A DNA stretch of 64,000 nt from Thiomicrorhabdus marina (GTDB lineage: Bacteria; Pseudomonadota; Gammaproteobacteria; Thiomicrospirales; Thiomicrospiraceae). How positions within the stretch are numbered: position 1 is the first letter of the stretch; each line of letters opens with the position of its first letter. A model generated the notes under the pieces. The model was not told where the DNA came from, ran no database searches, and worked only from the letters and a program-made list of their open reading frames with translations. The translations under genes were made by a program, and so were the position numbers. Shown in pieces: positions 23,050 through 34,564 of the stretch. The stretch is taken from contig NZ_JAGETV010000004.1 of assembly GCF_017571465.1 (NCBI RefSeq), forward strand, positions 100,669-164,668, given 5' to 3'.

Positions 23050-26000
23050 ATGGCAGCTCTAAAAGTTCCGTTTTTTCCGTTAGGCGAATTTACACTCACC
23101 GGTCATCGTTCGCGTACTAGTGCACTTAATCTATCCAGTGCCGCCCTATTTATTAGTCAGCTTCAGCAACAACACCCATTTTGTGTGGTGCTCGCTAGCG
23201 ATTCGCAAAAAGCCAATCAATTACAGCAACAAATCGAATTTTTCAGTGCCGCTCAAAAAACGCCGATTTTGACCTTTCCAGAATGGGAAACTCTACCATA
23301 CGATCAATTCTCGCCGCACCAAGACTTGGTATCGGAACGATTAAAAACGCTTTATAAACTGCCAAATAGCCAACAAGGTATTCTAGTGATTCCGGCGTCG
23401 CTTTTGGCGCAGAAGTTAATCCCGCAAGAATATTTAGCGAAATTTACTTTTTTATTTAAAGCCGGTGACAACCTCAACCCTGAGCAATTAATCGAGCAAC
23501 TCAGTGTTTCCGGTTATCAGCGCGTCAGCACGGTTATGGAACATGGTGATTATGCAGTTCGCGGCGGAATTATCGATCTCTTCCCAATGGGATCGAAGAA
23601 ACCATTCCGTCTCGACCTGTTCGATGACGAAATTGAATCGATTCGTAGTTTTGACCCGGAAACCCAACTTACGATTGATACGATCGACTCAGTAGAGCTA
23701 TTACCCGCCAAAGAATTTAATCTTAGTCGCGAAGGTATTGATCTCTTTAAACAGAATTTCCGTCAATATTTCGGTGAAAATGCCCATCAAAGCCAGCTGT
23801 ATAAACAGGTAAGCAGCGCTGAAGCCGTTGGTGGTTTGGAATACTACCTGCCGTTTTTCCACCAACAGACAGCAACTTTGTATGACTATCTGCCGGAAAA
23901 TACCGTGTTTATCGATTTTGATGATATGGAATCCGCGATTGAGCGCAATCTAAAAGACTATCAGGAACGCTACCAAATTGCCCAGCACAACAGCGATTAC
24001 CCGGTAATTCAACCACAAGACTTGCTAATTAGTGAAAGCGCTGTCATGGCAGGTATGAAAGATTACCACCGTATTTCGATTGAAGCTGAAGACCAAAAGT
24101 CCAGCAAGCTTAGCCATCAATTCAAACGTCATACCTTGCCGAATCTGGCGATTGATTCCAATAGCGACTACCCATTGGCAAACCTGAATAGCTTCTTAGA
24201 TATCGAACAGCATCCGGTCGTGTTCTGTGCAGAGTCAACCGGTCGTCGTGAAACCTTGATGACAGTGCTAAGTAAACACTTAAACCAAAAACAAGCTGCT
24301 AAACCGGTCATTTGTCAGAACTGGGCAGAGGTTAGCGAATGGGTCAATAGTGCTAAAAAATCCCAAGCAGCAATTCTGGTCGGCCCTATCGAGCAGTCGA
24401 TTTGGTTACAAGAGCTGTGCTTAATCACCGAAGCGGATATTTTCGGACAAACCGTACTACAACGCCGTCGCCGTAAAAGCCGTCATCAAGACTTCGACAG
24501 CGCAATCTCCAACCTTGTAGAGCTTGATGAAGGCAGTCCGATTGTGCATATTGATCACGGCGTCGGTCGCTATCTCGGTTTGGAAACCATGGACATTCGC
24601 GGCACATCCCACGAGTTCTTAAAAATTGAATACGCTAAGCAAGCAATGCTCTATGTACCGGTCAGCTCATTGCATCTGGTCAGCCGCTATACCGGAGCTA
24701 CGCCGGAAACTGCACCGCTGCATCAACTCGGTTCCGATAAATGGGATAAAGCCAAACAGAAAGCCGCTCAAAAAGCACATGATGTTGCTGCCGAACTGCT
24801 TGATATTTATGCGCAACGTGCGGCGAGAAAAGGCTTGGCATTCGAAACCGATGAAGAGGCTTATGCTCGATTCGCTGCTAGTTTTCCATTTGAAGAGACA
24901 CCGGATCAATTTATTGCCATTGAATCGGTTATCGCAGACATGAAATCCGATAAACCGATGGATCGTTTGGTGTGTGGTGATGTCGGTTTCGGTAAAACCG
25001 AAGTGGCGATGCGCGCCGCCTTTATTGCCGCTCATGCAGGAAAACAAGTGGCGATGCTAGTACCAACTACCCTATTGGCACAACAGCACTTTGAAAACTT
25101 CCGCAACCGTTTTTCTGAGTGGCCGATTCGTATCGAGGTGCTGTCTCGTTTCCAAAGCGCTAAAGAACAGAAAATCATTCTGGCTGATTTAGCGGAAGGT
25201 AAAATCGATATTATTATCGGCACTCATAAGCTGATTCGTAAAGAGATTGTCTACAAACAACTCGGGCTGATTATCATTGACGAAGAACATCGTTTTGGCG
25301 TGCGTCAAAAAGAACAGCTAAAGAAAGTGCGTGCCGAAGTCGATGTGTTAACCATGACCGCGACGCCGATTCCGCGTACCCTAAATATGGCAATGAACGA
25401 TTTGCGTGATTTATCGATTATCGCGACGGCTCCGGCCAAACGTCTAGCCGTACAGACCTTTGTACAGCAGTGGAATGAAGAAACGGTACGGGAAGCTTGT
25501 CTGCGTGAAATTCGTCGTGGCGGTCAAGTTTACTTGCTGTATAACCATGTCGACCGTATCGAGCGCATGGTTGAACAGATGCAAGAATTGATTCCAGAAG
25601 CCAAGGTGACCTTCGCGCATGGGCAGATGAATGAAAAACAACTAGAATCGGTGATGGAAGATTTCTACCATCGTCGTTTCAATATTCTGGTCTGTACTAC
25701 CATTATCGAAACCGGTATTGATATTCCAACCGCCAATACCATTTTGATTCACCGCGCCGATAAATTTGGTATGGCTCAGTTACACCAGCTGCGTGGTCGT
25801 GTCGGCCGTTCACACCACAAGGCCTATGCTTATATGTTTACCGGCGATAAAGCGGCGATGACGCGTGATGCCGAAAAACGTTTAACCGCTATCGCTAAAC
25901 ACAATACCCTCGGTGCCGGCTTTATGCTGGCAAGCCATGATTTGGAGATTCGTGGTGCCGGTGAATTATTAGGTGACGGCCAATCCGGTCAAATCCAAGA

Positions 26001-26529
26001 AGTTGGTTTCGGGCTGTATAGTGAAATTCTAGATCGTGCGGTCAAGGCACTCAAATCCGGTAAACAACCGGAACTGAATGCCAAACTACACCATGGTTGC
26101 GAAGTCGATTTAGGGGAACCAGCATTGATTCCCGAAGATTATCTTCCGGACGTACATAGCCGCTTGGTTCTATATAAACGCATCGCTACCGCTGACAGCA
26201 AAGAAGCCTTACGCGATCTAGAAGTAGAAATGATTGACCGTTTCGGCCTATTGCCTCAGCAAGTCAAAAACTTGTTTATGGCTGCGGAAGTCAAATTAGT
26301 TGCCGAACTCATTGATGTACACAAAGTTGATGCTTCGGAAGCAATGATTCGCGTTGTCTTCGGTGAACAGCCAAATATCGACATGGGGAAAACCATCTTA
26401 CTGCTACAGCAAGAACCGAAACGTTATCAAATGAAAGGTCAAAACGAGATTAAAATATTCGATACAATGCCCCTTTTAGAACAACGTCAAGCTGCCATTG
26501 AACTACTGGTTAAACAGATTCAACCTTAA
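23050..26529 (+). CDS. mfd: Transcription-repair coupling factor
   Basis: Mfd removes RNA polymerase stalled at lesions and recruits UvrA. In order: UvrB-like N-terminal module (LTFPEWETLPYDQFSPHQ near 75), RNA-polymerase-interacting CarD-like domain (about 490-560, IVHIDHGVGRYLG), helicase/translocase core with Walker A CGDVGFGKTEVAMRAA, IIDEEHRFGVRQKE, TMTATPIPRTL, and QLRGRVGRSHHKAYAY, then the C-terminal TRCF domain. The 1159-residue length is standard. It is followed by csiV, the usual gammaproteobacterial neighbour. Confidence 0.98.
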   Translation: MAALKVPFFPLGEFTLTGHRSRTSALNLSSAALFISQLQQQHPFCVVLASDSQKANQLQQQIEFFSAAQKTPILTFPEWETLPYDQFSPHQDLVSERLKTLYKLPNSQQGILVIPASLLAQKLIPQEYLAKFTFLFKAGDNLNPEQLIEQLSVSGYQRVSTVMEHGDYAVRGGIIDLFPMGSKKPFRLDLFDDEIESIRSFDPETQLTIDTIDSVELLPAKEFNLSREGIDLFKQNFRQYFGENAHQSQLYKQVSSAEAVGGLEYYLPFFHQQTATLYDYLPENTVFIDFDDMESAIERNLKDYQERYQIAQHNSDYPVIQPQDLLISESAVMAGMKDYHRISIEAEDQKSSKLSHQFKRHTLPNLAIDSNSDYPLANLNSFLDIEQHPVVFCAESTGRRETLMTVLSKHLNQKQAAKPVICQNWAEVSEWVNSAKKSQAAILVGPIEQSIWLQELCLITEADIFGQTVLQRRRRKSRHQDFDSAISNLVELDEGSPIVHIDHGVGRYLGLETMDIRGTSHEFLKIEYAKQAMLYVPVSSLHLVSRYTGATPETAPLHQLGSDKWDKAKQKAAQKAHDVAAELLDIYAQRAARKGLAFETDEEAYARFAASFPFEETPDQFIAIESVIADMKSDKPMDRLVCGDVGFGKTEVAMRAAFIAAHAGKQVAMLVPTTLLAQQHFENFRNRFSEWPIRIEVLSRFQSAKEQKIILADLAEGKIDIIIGTHKLIRKEIVYKQLGLIIIDEEHRFGVRQKEQLKKVRAEVDVLTMTATPIPRTLNMAMNDLRDLSIIATAPAKRLAVQTFVQQWNEETVREACLREIRRGGQVYLLYNHVDRIERMVEQMQELIPEAKVTFAHGQMNEKQLESVMEDFYHRRFNILVCTTIIETGIDIPTANTILIHRADKFGMAQLHQLRGRVGRSHHKAYAYMFTGDKAAMTRDAEKRLTAIAKHNTLGAGFMLASHDLEIRGAGELLGDGQSGQIQEVGFGLYSEILDRAVKALKSGKQPELNAKLHHGCEVDLGEPALIPEDYLPDVHSRLVLYKRIATADSKEALRDLEVEMIDRFGLLPQQVKNLFMAAEVKLVAELIDVHKVDASEAMIRVVFGEQPNIDMGKTILLLQQEPKRYQMKGQNEIKIFDTMPLLEQRQAAIELLVKQIQP

Positions 26530-26547
26530 AATTAATTTAATGTGAGC

Positions 26548-26575
26548 TTTGCACGAGATAGTTTACTCGTGCAAA
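26548..26575. other. Perfect 10-bp inverted repeat between mfd and csiV
   Basis: TTTGCACGAG (26548-26557) and CTCGTGCAAA (26566-26575) form a hairpin with an 8-base loop but no T-run. It lies 26 bases before the csiV start and could be a weak terminator, an mRNA processing site or a binding site. Confidence 0.6.
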
Positions 26576-26600
26576 ACTCTCTCAATAACGGAAAGCCGCA

Positions 26601-27266
26601 ATGAATGCAATTCAACTTCCTGTTCAGCGTACCCAATACAAATTGAACCCCCTCTTTACCAAGTATCTTGCTGCGCTACTCGTTTTGCTAGCATTTATTC
26701 TATCGAGCAATGCAATTCAAGCGGCCGATTTACCACGCTATAAAGTCGAAGTGATTGTGTTTGAACAATTGGCAATCAAAGGATGGACGGAAGAGAATTG
26801 GCCGGAATTAAATTCCTCGGTTGACCTAACAAACAGTACGTCTTATTTAACAAAAAAAACTAAGCCGCTTTATCTTGGCAATGCCAGTCCGCAACTGACT
26901 TCGGTTGTTCAAAAACTGGGGAAAGGCTACCGACCGATTTTTCATGAGACTTGGACACAATTTGCCTATGGCAATAAAAAAGCACCCAAAGTATCGATTG
27001 AGCAAAGTACCGCTTCAAGCCGACTAATCGGGACTGTTAAAGTCTACAAAACTAAATTTTCGCATATTGAATTAGATTTAGAACTTGAGCGCCGAATTCC
27101 CTCCGCGGTACGTGGCGCCATGGCGGAAAGAATGGGGATTGAAGAAGCTTATCTACCCGACTACTGGCGCTTCCAGTTAAAAGAAAAACGTAAAGCCGAC
27201 AGCGGTGAATTGCATTACTTTGATCACCCTTTATTCGGAGCCATCGTTAAAATCAATAGATTGTAA
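26601..27266 (+). CDS. csiV: CsiV-family periplasmic protein
   Basis: The N-terminus carries a hydrophobic stretch (about 25-42, LLVLLAFILSSNAIQAA) as a signal peptide after an unusually long polar start. The mature part begins LPRYKVEVIVFEQLAIKGWTEENWPE, the opening of CsiV proteins, and ends YWRFQLKEKRK...YFDHPLFGAIVKI, also typical. In Shewanella-type bacteria CsiV binds peptidoglycan and activates the lipoprotein LpoA and hence PBP1a. A position right after mfd is normal for it. GGAAAGCCGCA precedes the ATG. Confidence 0.85.
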   Translation: MNAIQLPVQRTQYKLNPLFTKYLAALLVLLAFILSSNAIQAADLPRYKVEVIVFEQLAIKGWTEENWPELNSSVDLTNSTSYLTKKTKPLYLGNASPQLTSVVQKLGKGYRPIFHETWTQFAYGNKKAPKVSIEQSTASSRLIGTVKVYKTKFSHIELDLELERRIPSAVRGAMAERMGIEEAYLPDYWRFQLKEKRKADSGELHYFDHPLFGAIVKINRL

Positions 27267-27290
27267 AAAGGTGCTCAATCACACGCATAA

Positions 27291-27326
27291 AGCCGCTAGG
27301 AGATTTTCAACCTTAGCGGCTTTTTT
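27291..27326 (+). terminator. Terminator after csiV
   Basis: AGCCGCTA (27291-27298) pairs with TAGCGGCT (27314-27321), followed by T residues. It also separates csiV from the converging thiG. Confidence 0.9.
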
Positions 27327-27345
27327 GGTTTAGACGAAATCTCTT

Positions 27346-28140
27346 CTAGGCTGAATGCCAGAAAGGGGTATCTAAGGTTGGTGTGCTCGCAGATGCTTGT
27401 TCGCGTTGTGCCATTGGCCCCGCCTCGTAAGCCAAGCGCCCTGCCTCAATCGCACCCTTAAACGCTTGCGCCATTAATTGCGGGTTTTGAGCATGCGCAA
27501 TCGCGGTATTCAGCAAAATACCGTCAACCCCCATTTCCATCGCTTGCATAGCATGCGAAGGCGTGCCGATACCAGAATCGATAATCATCGTTACTTCCGG
27601 AAAGCGATCACGAATGGCTTGAGTCGCATACGGATTGATAATGCCTTTACCGGTACCGATTGGCGAGCCCCACGGCATAATCACCTTACAGCCCAATTCA
27701 ACTAAATGACGAGCTATCACCAAATCATCAGTACAATACGGCAAAACCTTAAAACCGTCTTTCAACAGCTGCTCTGTCGCTCTGACTAAATCAATCGGGT
27801 CTGGTTGCAGATTAAAATCATCGCCGACCAGTTCCAATTTAACCCAATCGGTTTGAAACAATTCACGACTCATCTGTGCCATAGTGACCGCTTCTTGCAC
27901 TGAATGACATCCGGCGGTATTCGGTAGCAGGTGTAATCCTAATGACTGAATCAATTGCCAGAAATTTTCCCCACCGGAAATACCCGAAGCTTGCGGATTT
28001 TGTCGACTTAGCGACAAGGTAACAATCTGTGCACCGGATGCTTGGATACTCTCCTGCATGACTTTTGGCGACGGATAAAGCGCACTACCAATCATCATTC
28101 GACTATCCAATTTTGTGCCATAGATATCTAGGCAACTCAT
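27346..28140 (-). CDS. thiG: Thiazole synthase
   Basis: ThiG builds the thiazole phosphate ring from deoxyxylulose phosphate, ThiS thiocarboxylate and dehydroglycine. The TIM-barrel shows the lysine region VKLELVGDD for Schiff base formation, [30 protein letters not shown] and [19 protein letters not shown]. The start at 28140 follows AAGGA and gives the normal MSCLDIYG opening; an upstream in-frame codon at 28164 is not needed. Last gene of thiC-thiO-thiS-thiG. Confidence 0.97.
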   Translation of the reverse strand: MSCLDIYGTKLDSRMMIGSALYPSPKVMQESIQASGAQIVTLSLSRQNPQASGISGGENFWQLIQSLGLHLLPNTAGCHSVQEAVTMAQMSRELFQTDWVKLELVGDDFNLQPDPIDLVRATEQLLKDGFKVLPYCTDDLVIARHLVELGCKVIMPWGSPIGTGKGIINPYATQAIRDRFPEVTMIIDSGIGTPSHAMQAMEMGVDGILLNTAIAHAQNPQLMAQAFKGAIEAGRLAYEAGPMAQREQASASTPTLDTPFWHSA

Positions 28141-28287
28141 AATAAATTCCTTATTAATCAACACTGTGTAGCACAGTCAGAAATAAACCAAAGTATTTTT
28201 TCGATTCAGCGAGACTAGAAATTCCTATGTATGGCAAAGGATACACAAGGGATTGATAACAAAGCTGATCGGGAAAAGACGCAGGTT

Positions 28288-28485
28288 TTAACCACCTTGG
28301 ATGGCGACAATAATGTCCAGCTCATCACCTTCATTAAGACCCCATTGCGAGTACTGAGACTTTGGAATGAATTCCTGATTCAACATCACCACAAACGGGC
28401 TTTGTTTTGCAAACATCTCTAATGCTTCCTCTAATGAGTAACGCTCACTCAACTCCCTATTTTCGCCATTAACAATGATATTCAT
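28288..28485 (-). CDS. thiS: Sulfur carrier protein ThiS
   Basis: The 65-residue ubiquitin-fold protein ends in AIQGG; the diglycine is adenylated and thiocarboxylated to carry sulfur to ThiG. MNIIVNGENREL is the usual first strand. It overlaps thiO by four bases (ATGA), so the two are coupled. About 147 non-coding bases separate it from thiG. Confidence 0.95.
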   Translation of the reverse strand: MNIIVNGENRELSERYSLEEALEMFAKQSPFVVMLNQEFIPKSQYSQWGLNEGDELDIIVAIQGG

Positions 28486-29585
28486 GCTAACTCCTCCATT
28501 TGTACGGTCAGGATCTGCAAAATATTAGGCAGTTGCTCTCGGTATACTGGGTTGATTGTCTTGCCTAGCAGATAGTTACGACACATATCAACCATCACTG
28601 GAGACAGGAGATAGCCGTGACGATACATGCCGTTTAGACTGATAACGTTGCCGTTAACACGCATTTGCGGTTCGTTATCCAAATACGCCGGACGTAAACC
28701 GGATTGGTTCTGTAGAATTTCCGCTTCGGCAAAACCGCTGTGAACCGAGAAGCAGGCTGAAAGCAATTCCAGAGTGGAACGGACGGTCGGCTGACGACGA
28801 TCTTCACTTTCCAATTGCGTCGCACCCACTACGAATTGATTATTCGGTTTTGGCGCGATATAAATCGGATAACGCGGATGCATTAAACGAACCGGCCGAT
28901 TCAAAGTAACTTGCGGCGCATACAGACGAATCACTTCGCCACGCACACCTCGTAAGTCAATTTGATTTGGTTTAGCACCTAAACCGCGACAATCAATAAT
29001 CCAATCAAACCCGTTTTGGCACTTACCGTTCACCACAACAGAATCCTCTGCGATTTCTGTTGTGGCATTGGTAATCCAAGTAATATTGTCGGCATTGCTA
29101 AGGGCTTTGGCCAAGACCTTCAGCAACTGACGGTTATCCAACTGGCCTTCATTTGGCAGGAACAATCCTTGATGAAAACGTTGATTGATTTCCGGCTCTA
29201 AAGCTCGAATCTCATTGATGCCGACTGACTGATAAGCATCGTCTTTCAGATTGTGCTGAAAAGTTTTTAAACTAGCTAAATCTTGTTCAAAAGCTAATAA
29301 AAGAGAGCCATTCTGTTGTAAAAACACCTCTTCCGGCAGTTGTTCAAGAATTTTCGGCCAGAGTTTTAAAGACGCTTCACCAAGCCGCATAACACCTTGG
29401 CTGCTTTCGGCAGACTCGGCCAGTGGTGCCAACATCGCCGCCGCCAAATAAGCCGCGCTTTGTGTGGCATCACCGCTATCTTGGTCAAACAACTTGATTT
29501 TGGCGTCGTTACGTAAACTAAACGCCAACAATCGACCAAGTAACCCGGCACCGAGAATCGCAATTTTAGGCAAAGCCTGTGGCAT
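28482..29585 (-). CDS. thiO: Glycine oxidase ThiO
   Basis: A FAD-dependent amino-acid oxidase that makes dehydroglycine for the thiazole ring in organisms using ThiO rather than ThiH. N-terminal dinucleotide fold IAILGAGLLGRLLAF, then AAYLAAAMLAPLAE, DNRQLLKVLAKAL, IDCRGLGA, VRGEVIRLYAP, and a C-terminal QSGLRPAYLDNEPQMR...GMYRHGYLLSP with the substrate-binding arginine and tyrosine region. Start at 29585, four bases after the thiC stop, with AAGGAAG upstream. Confidence 0.92.
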   Translation of the reverse strand: MPQALPKIAILGAGLLGRLLAFSLRNDAKIKLFDQDSGDATQSAAYLAAAMLAPLAESAESSQGVMRLGEASLKLWPKILEQLPEEVFLQQNGSLLLAFEQDLASLKTFQHNLKDDAYQSVGINEIRALEPEINQRFHQGLFLPNEGQLDNRQLLKVLAKALSNADNITWITNATTEIAEDSVVVNGKCQNGFDWIIDCRGLGAKPNQIDLRGVRGEVIRLYAPQVTLNRPVRLMHPRYPIYIAPKPNNQFVVGATQLESEDRRQPTVRSTLELLSACFSVHSGFAEAEILQNQSGLRPAYLDNEPQMRVNGNVISLNGMYRHGYLLSPVMVDMCRNYLLGKTINPVYREQLPNILQILTVQMEELA

Positions 29586-29589
29586 CGGT

Positions 29590-31548
<1,959 letters not shown>

Positions 31549-31657
31549 TTAGGAATTAACGAAAAGGCGAAGAAGCTCGATAGACATTTAAGAGATGATA
31601 CTGTATTACCCACTTAATAAAACTCGGCGAGTAAATTATTAAGCAAGTAAAACGAAA

Positions 31658-31680
31658 ACAAACTTCAAAAGTGAGTTTGT
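31658..31680 (-). other. Possible expression-platform hairpin after the TPP aptamer
   Basis: On the minus strand ACAAACT (31680-31674) pairs with AGTTTGT (31664-31658) and is followed by TTTTCGTTTT, about 10 bases beyond the aptamer. The stem is AT-rich, so it may be a weak terminator or part of a switch; the thiC start is a further 125 bases away. Confidence 0.4.
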
Positions 31681-31687
31681 AACGCTT

Positions 31688-31821
31688 GTTCCCTTCGCTG
31701 GTACTAACCAGATCAGGTTCAACGGATCCCGCTTTCGCGATCTCAGCCCGGGAAGACATGATCACTTCTAATAGCTTCATTAAGAGTGATCATGCCTCTC
31801 CTTGTCTAAAGGCACTCCGAC
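31688..31821 (-). promoter_or_regulatory. TPP riboswitch (THI element) controlling thiC operon
   Basis: Minus-strand sequence shows the conserved blocks in order: GGAGTGCC, then GGGCTGAGAT, GAACCTGATCTGG and TACCAGCGAAGGGAA, which form the pyrimidine- and pyrophosphate-binding arms of the thiamine pyrophosphate aptamer. Between the first two blocks the P3 arm is extended by a 10-bp helix CATGATCACT/AGTGATCATG. TPP binding shuts down the downstream thiamine genes in this class. Confidence 0.95.
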
Positions 31822-32017
31822 AAAATTTGCCATGAAGTATAGCGACAAAGTCACCGAATTTAAAGCAGCAAGTACAAATTAAACGCCTCGAAGACAGGAA
31901 ACCAAAATTTTTTTAGCCTGACTTCACTCACTAAGTAGTATGCGATATTGTGCCGAGAAGCCGCTTCCGCTATAGTGCTCAATTGACTTTAAAAATAAAA
32001 AATAGAACAGAAAAAAT
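31822..32017. other. Divergent promoter region, thi operon / Sel1 gene
   Basis: About 195 bases between the aptamer 5' end and the Sel1-repeat gene. It must hold the promoter of the thi operon (minus) and of the Sel1 gene (plus). No full -35/-10 pair was convincing to me. Nothing else seen. Confidence 0.35.
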
Positions 32018-32845
32018 ATGAGCAATCTTAGCCAAAATATGAAGACTGAAACCGTCAAGACAACACAGTCATTCAAACTCTTTACAAAAATCACCTTAGT
32101 CGCATCATTCGCGTTAACCAGTCAGTCAGCCCTAGCGTTTAATCCTAATGCCTGTTTGCAGACTTTTCAGGGCGACGCTTTGAAAATCTGTCAGGCTGCA
32201 ATTAAAGGCGATGTACAAGCCCGCTATCAATTGGCACGTATCTACGGTGACGCGGTCAATTCCAATATGGTCGATTATCAGCAATCTTTTCACTGGCACC
32301 GTGAATTATCACGCCAAGTGTTGCGCGAAAATCTTAATGATCCAATTTATTCACTTGCGATGTATAACACCGGTGTAATGTATGCCGATGGTGTTGGCGT
32401 GCAAGCAAACGCAAAAAATGCCGTTTTTTGGTTCGATAAGGCTGCGCAACGTGGCGAACCTTTATCAATGACACGTCTGGCAATGATTTACCAAACCGGT
32501 GCACCACAAGTACCGGCAAGCTTTTCAACCGCGCGAACCTGGTTGGAAAAAGCGGTTGCTCAAGACAGTGCCCAAGCAAAAGTGATTATGTCGAAATGGA
32601 TTTTAGAAGGAAAAATCAATAAACCGGAAGTTCAGGCAATCGATTTATTAAAATCTTCCGCATTACAGAAATCACCGCAAGGTAGTTTTGCGCTAGGAAA
32701 TATGTACGCAACCGGCTATAAGGAGTTGATTAAAAAAGATTTAATCGAAGCCAAAAAACTGTATAGCGTGGCTTGTAGTCAATATATGTTAGACGCCTGC
32801 AAACGTTATCACGATATTGATACCACCGGTCAAATCATGCAGTAA
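32018..32845 (+). CDS. Secreted Sel1-repeat protein
   Basis: The N-terminus (FTKITLVASFALTSQSALA) is a signal peptide preceded by about 20 polar residues. The mature part is built of Sel1-like helical repeats: AAIKGDVQARYQLARIYGD, then YSLAMYNTGVMYADGVGVQA followed by FWFDKAAQRGEPLSMTRLAM, then later GSFALGNMYATGY. Such repeats bind proteins. A cysteine pair near 44/58 and another near the C-terminus (VACSQ...DACKRY) suggest disulfides in the periplasm. No fixed function for this family; here it stands alone. Confidence 0.85.
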   Translation: MSNLSQNMKTETVKTTQSFKLFTKITLVASFALTSQSALAFNPNACLQTFQGDALKICQAAIKGDVQARYQLARIYGDAVNSNMVDYQQSFHWHRELSRQVLRENLNDPIYSLAMYNTGVMYADGVGVQANAKNAVFWFDKAAQRGEPLSMTRLAMIYQTGAPQVPASFSTARTWLEKAVAQDSAQAKVIMSKWILEGKINKPEVQAIDLLKSSALQKSPQGSFALGNMYATGYKELIKKDLIEAKKLYSVACSQYMLDACKRYHDIDTTGQIMQ

Positions 32846-32973
32846 TTTACGCTATTTGATGGTCGATTACTCGGCCATCAACGCACCTCTTTCCAATCCT
32901 ATCCTGCCAAAACTTCCTAAAACCACTACAATAACCGCCATCAAATAACGAACTGTAATTTTTAGGAGTGGTT

Positions 32974-33507
32974 ATGTTTTCCATTGAACCAATCGACCCG
33001 AAGGTTTATCGCACAAAATCAAGAAATGCGACCTTGGTAATGCTCGGTATCTTTATCGTTATCGGCTTTATTTTTGCCAGTCTAAGCGTCCATTACCTCA
33101 GCCCCTACAATAGCAATAAATTGGTACTTAACTTTCTAGGTGCTTTTGTCGGCTTAATGATCACCGCCTTTATCGTCAAAAAGTTCATGGCAGATAAACC
33201 GATTATGGCTGAAGCCATGTACGGTTTTCGCTTAAAACGTAACCTTATGCATGTCACCAATCGCTTAAGACATGTTCAAGAAGCTGTACAAAACGGCGAT
33301 CAACAAGCGATGAAGATTCTGCGTTTTTATCACTTGGGATTAACGCAAATGCACAAGTTTGAACAGAATAGCAGCGCACTTTTGGATTTAGAGGTTGAGA
33401 AACGCGAACTCGAACAAAAAATGCACGAACTCGGTTTGGAATTAGAGCAAATCGAATTTGACCCTGAATGGGTACAAGCCTATGCCGAAGATAAGATAGA
33501 AGACTAG
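32974..33507 (+). CDS. DUF3087-family membrane protein
   Basis: Residues about 18-42 and 48-72 form two transmembrane helices (VMLGIFIVIGFIFASLSV and LVLNFLGAFVGLMITAFIV). A cytoplasmic helical tail follows, with LRHVQEAVQNGDQQAMKILRFYH and a coiled coil rich in glutamate (about 140-165). This plan and the opening FSIEPIDPKVYR fit DUF3087, a gammaproteobacterial family of unknown role. TTTAGGAG precedes the ATG at 32974; a GTG at 32968 lies within that ribosome site and is rejected. Confidence 0.85.
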   Translation: MFSIEPIDPKVYRTKSRNATLVMLGIFIVIGFIFASLSVHYLSPYNSNKLVLNFLGAFVGLMITAFIVKKFMADKPIMAEAMYGFRLKRNLMHVTNRLRHVQEAVQNGDQQAMKILRFYHLGLTQMHKFEQNSSALLDLEVEKRELEQKMHELGLELEQIEFDPEWVQAYAEDKIED

Positions 33508-33527
33508 ATTTAGTTATTGGTAAAAAC

Positions 33528-33555
33528 AAAAAACCGGCATTTAAGCCGGTTTTCT
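33528..33555. terminator. Bidirectional terminator between DUF3087 gene and porin
   Basis: ACCGGC (33533-33538) pairs with GCCGGT (33545-33550) within longer A/T flanks; the T-run is longest on the minus strand, so it chiefly serves the porin gene. Confidence 0.85.
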
Positions 33556-33586
33556 GTAGTAACAATAATGTTAACTAATCATTTAA

Positions 33587-34564
33587 TTAGAAACCTTGCT
33601 TGATACCAACTGCTAAACCATTCTTATCAGTCCCAGAATCTAGACTAGTAGCTGTGTACATTGCATGAACAGTTGTCTTAGGTAGAACATTATAGAAAGC
33701 ACCAGCAGTTACATTGCTGCCATCAGCATTCCATTTTGCAGCACTACCACTAACACCATCAGCCCCAGAAACCTGACCGTAAGATGCGGCAAGCTTCATT
33801 GCTTTAGTTGCATTGTATGTTGCATTTAGGTTTGTGAATTTAGCATCATCACCTGAAGCTTGTGCCACCATTTCATATGAAGCGTTTACATTTAAAGCGC
33901 CCATCTTCGCACCTGCATAGATACGAGTTGCTGAATCCGTCCCATTTGCAAGAGCTACATTCGTTCCTGCTCCATCTAGCATTAAGTGATTAAGACCGAA
34001 TTTCATACCACCAGCAGCGTATTCAATACCAACACCAGCACCAGCTTTTTGAGTTGCTTCATCAGCCATCGTGTAGCTTGCATTAAAGCTTAAACCACCC
34101 ATTTTTGGTGAATAGTAGGCAAACGAGTTATCAGAGAAACCGTTAATGAGCGATGAATAACCATAGTTAGAACCACCACCAACTAAACCAGCTGAAGTAT
34201 CATAGAATGGATCTTGTTTAACGCCAGTCATTTTATAAGGAGTAGATAGACGACCGTAAATCAGTTTACCCATTGAGCCTTGCAAACCAGCAAAGTAGAA
34301 ACGGCTTGTTAAGGCTGCACTAGTAGTATCATTTGTATCTTGATTTGCACCCATTTGAAGGTGATAAATCGCTTTAAGGTTATCATTACCTTGCGAACCT
34401 TTAATACCGACACGTGAAGCATTGTTTACAAAATCAGTACTTGTATCACCAGCCAGATCACCAGTTACAACCGATGCACGGAAATCACCGTATAGAGTTG
34501 GCTCTGCCATTGCTGGGGTTGAGAAGGCTGCAGCTAAGCTTGCAAGTAGTAGCGTCTTTTTCAT
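33587..34564 (-). CDS. Gram-negative porin
   Basis: An outer-membrane beta-barrel. A signal peptide (MKKTLLLASLAAAFSTPAMA) precedes the first strand EPTLYGDFRASVV; alternating strands such as LKAIYHLQMGA and KLIYGRLSTPYKM follow. A long constriction-loop-like insertion near residues 115-140 carries KQDPFYDTSAG. The final strand ends LAVGIKQGF with the terminal phenylalanine recognised by the Bam machinery. The 325-residue length fits 16-stranded general porins. It is monocistronic with a long upstream region. Confidence 0.92.
   Translation of the reverse strand: MKKTLLLASLAAAFSTPAMAEPTLYGDFRASVVTGDLAGDTSTDFVNNASRVGIKGSQGNDNLKAIYHLQMGANQDTNDTTSAALTSRFYFAGLQGSMGKLIYGRLSTPYKMTGVKQDPFYDTSAGLVGGGSNYGYSSLINGFSDNSFAYYSPKMGGLSFNASYTMADEATQKAGAGVGIEYAAGGMKFGLNHLMLDGAGTNVALANGTDSATRIYAGAKMGALNVNASYEMVAQASGDDAKFTNLNATYNATKAMKLAASYGQVSGADGVSGSAAKWNADGSNVTAGAFYNVLPKTTVHAMYTATSLDSGTDKNGLAVGIKQGF

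Noticed and set aside
31556..31780. 74-codon frame over the riboswitch
   Set aside because: It lies on the TPP aptamer.
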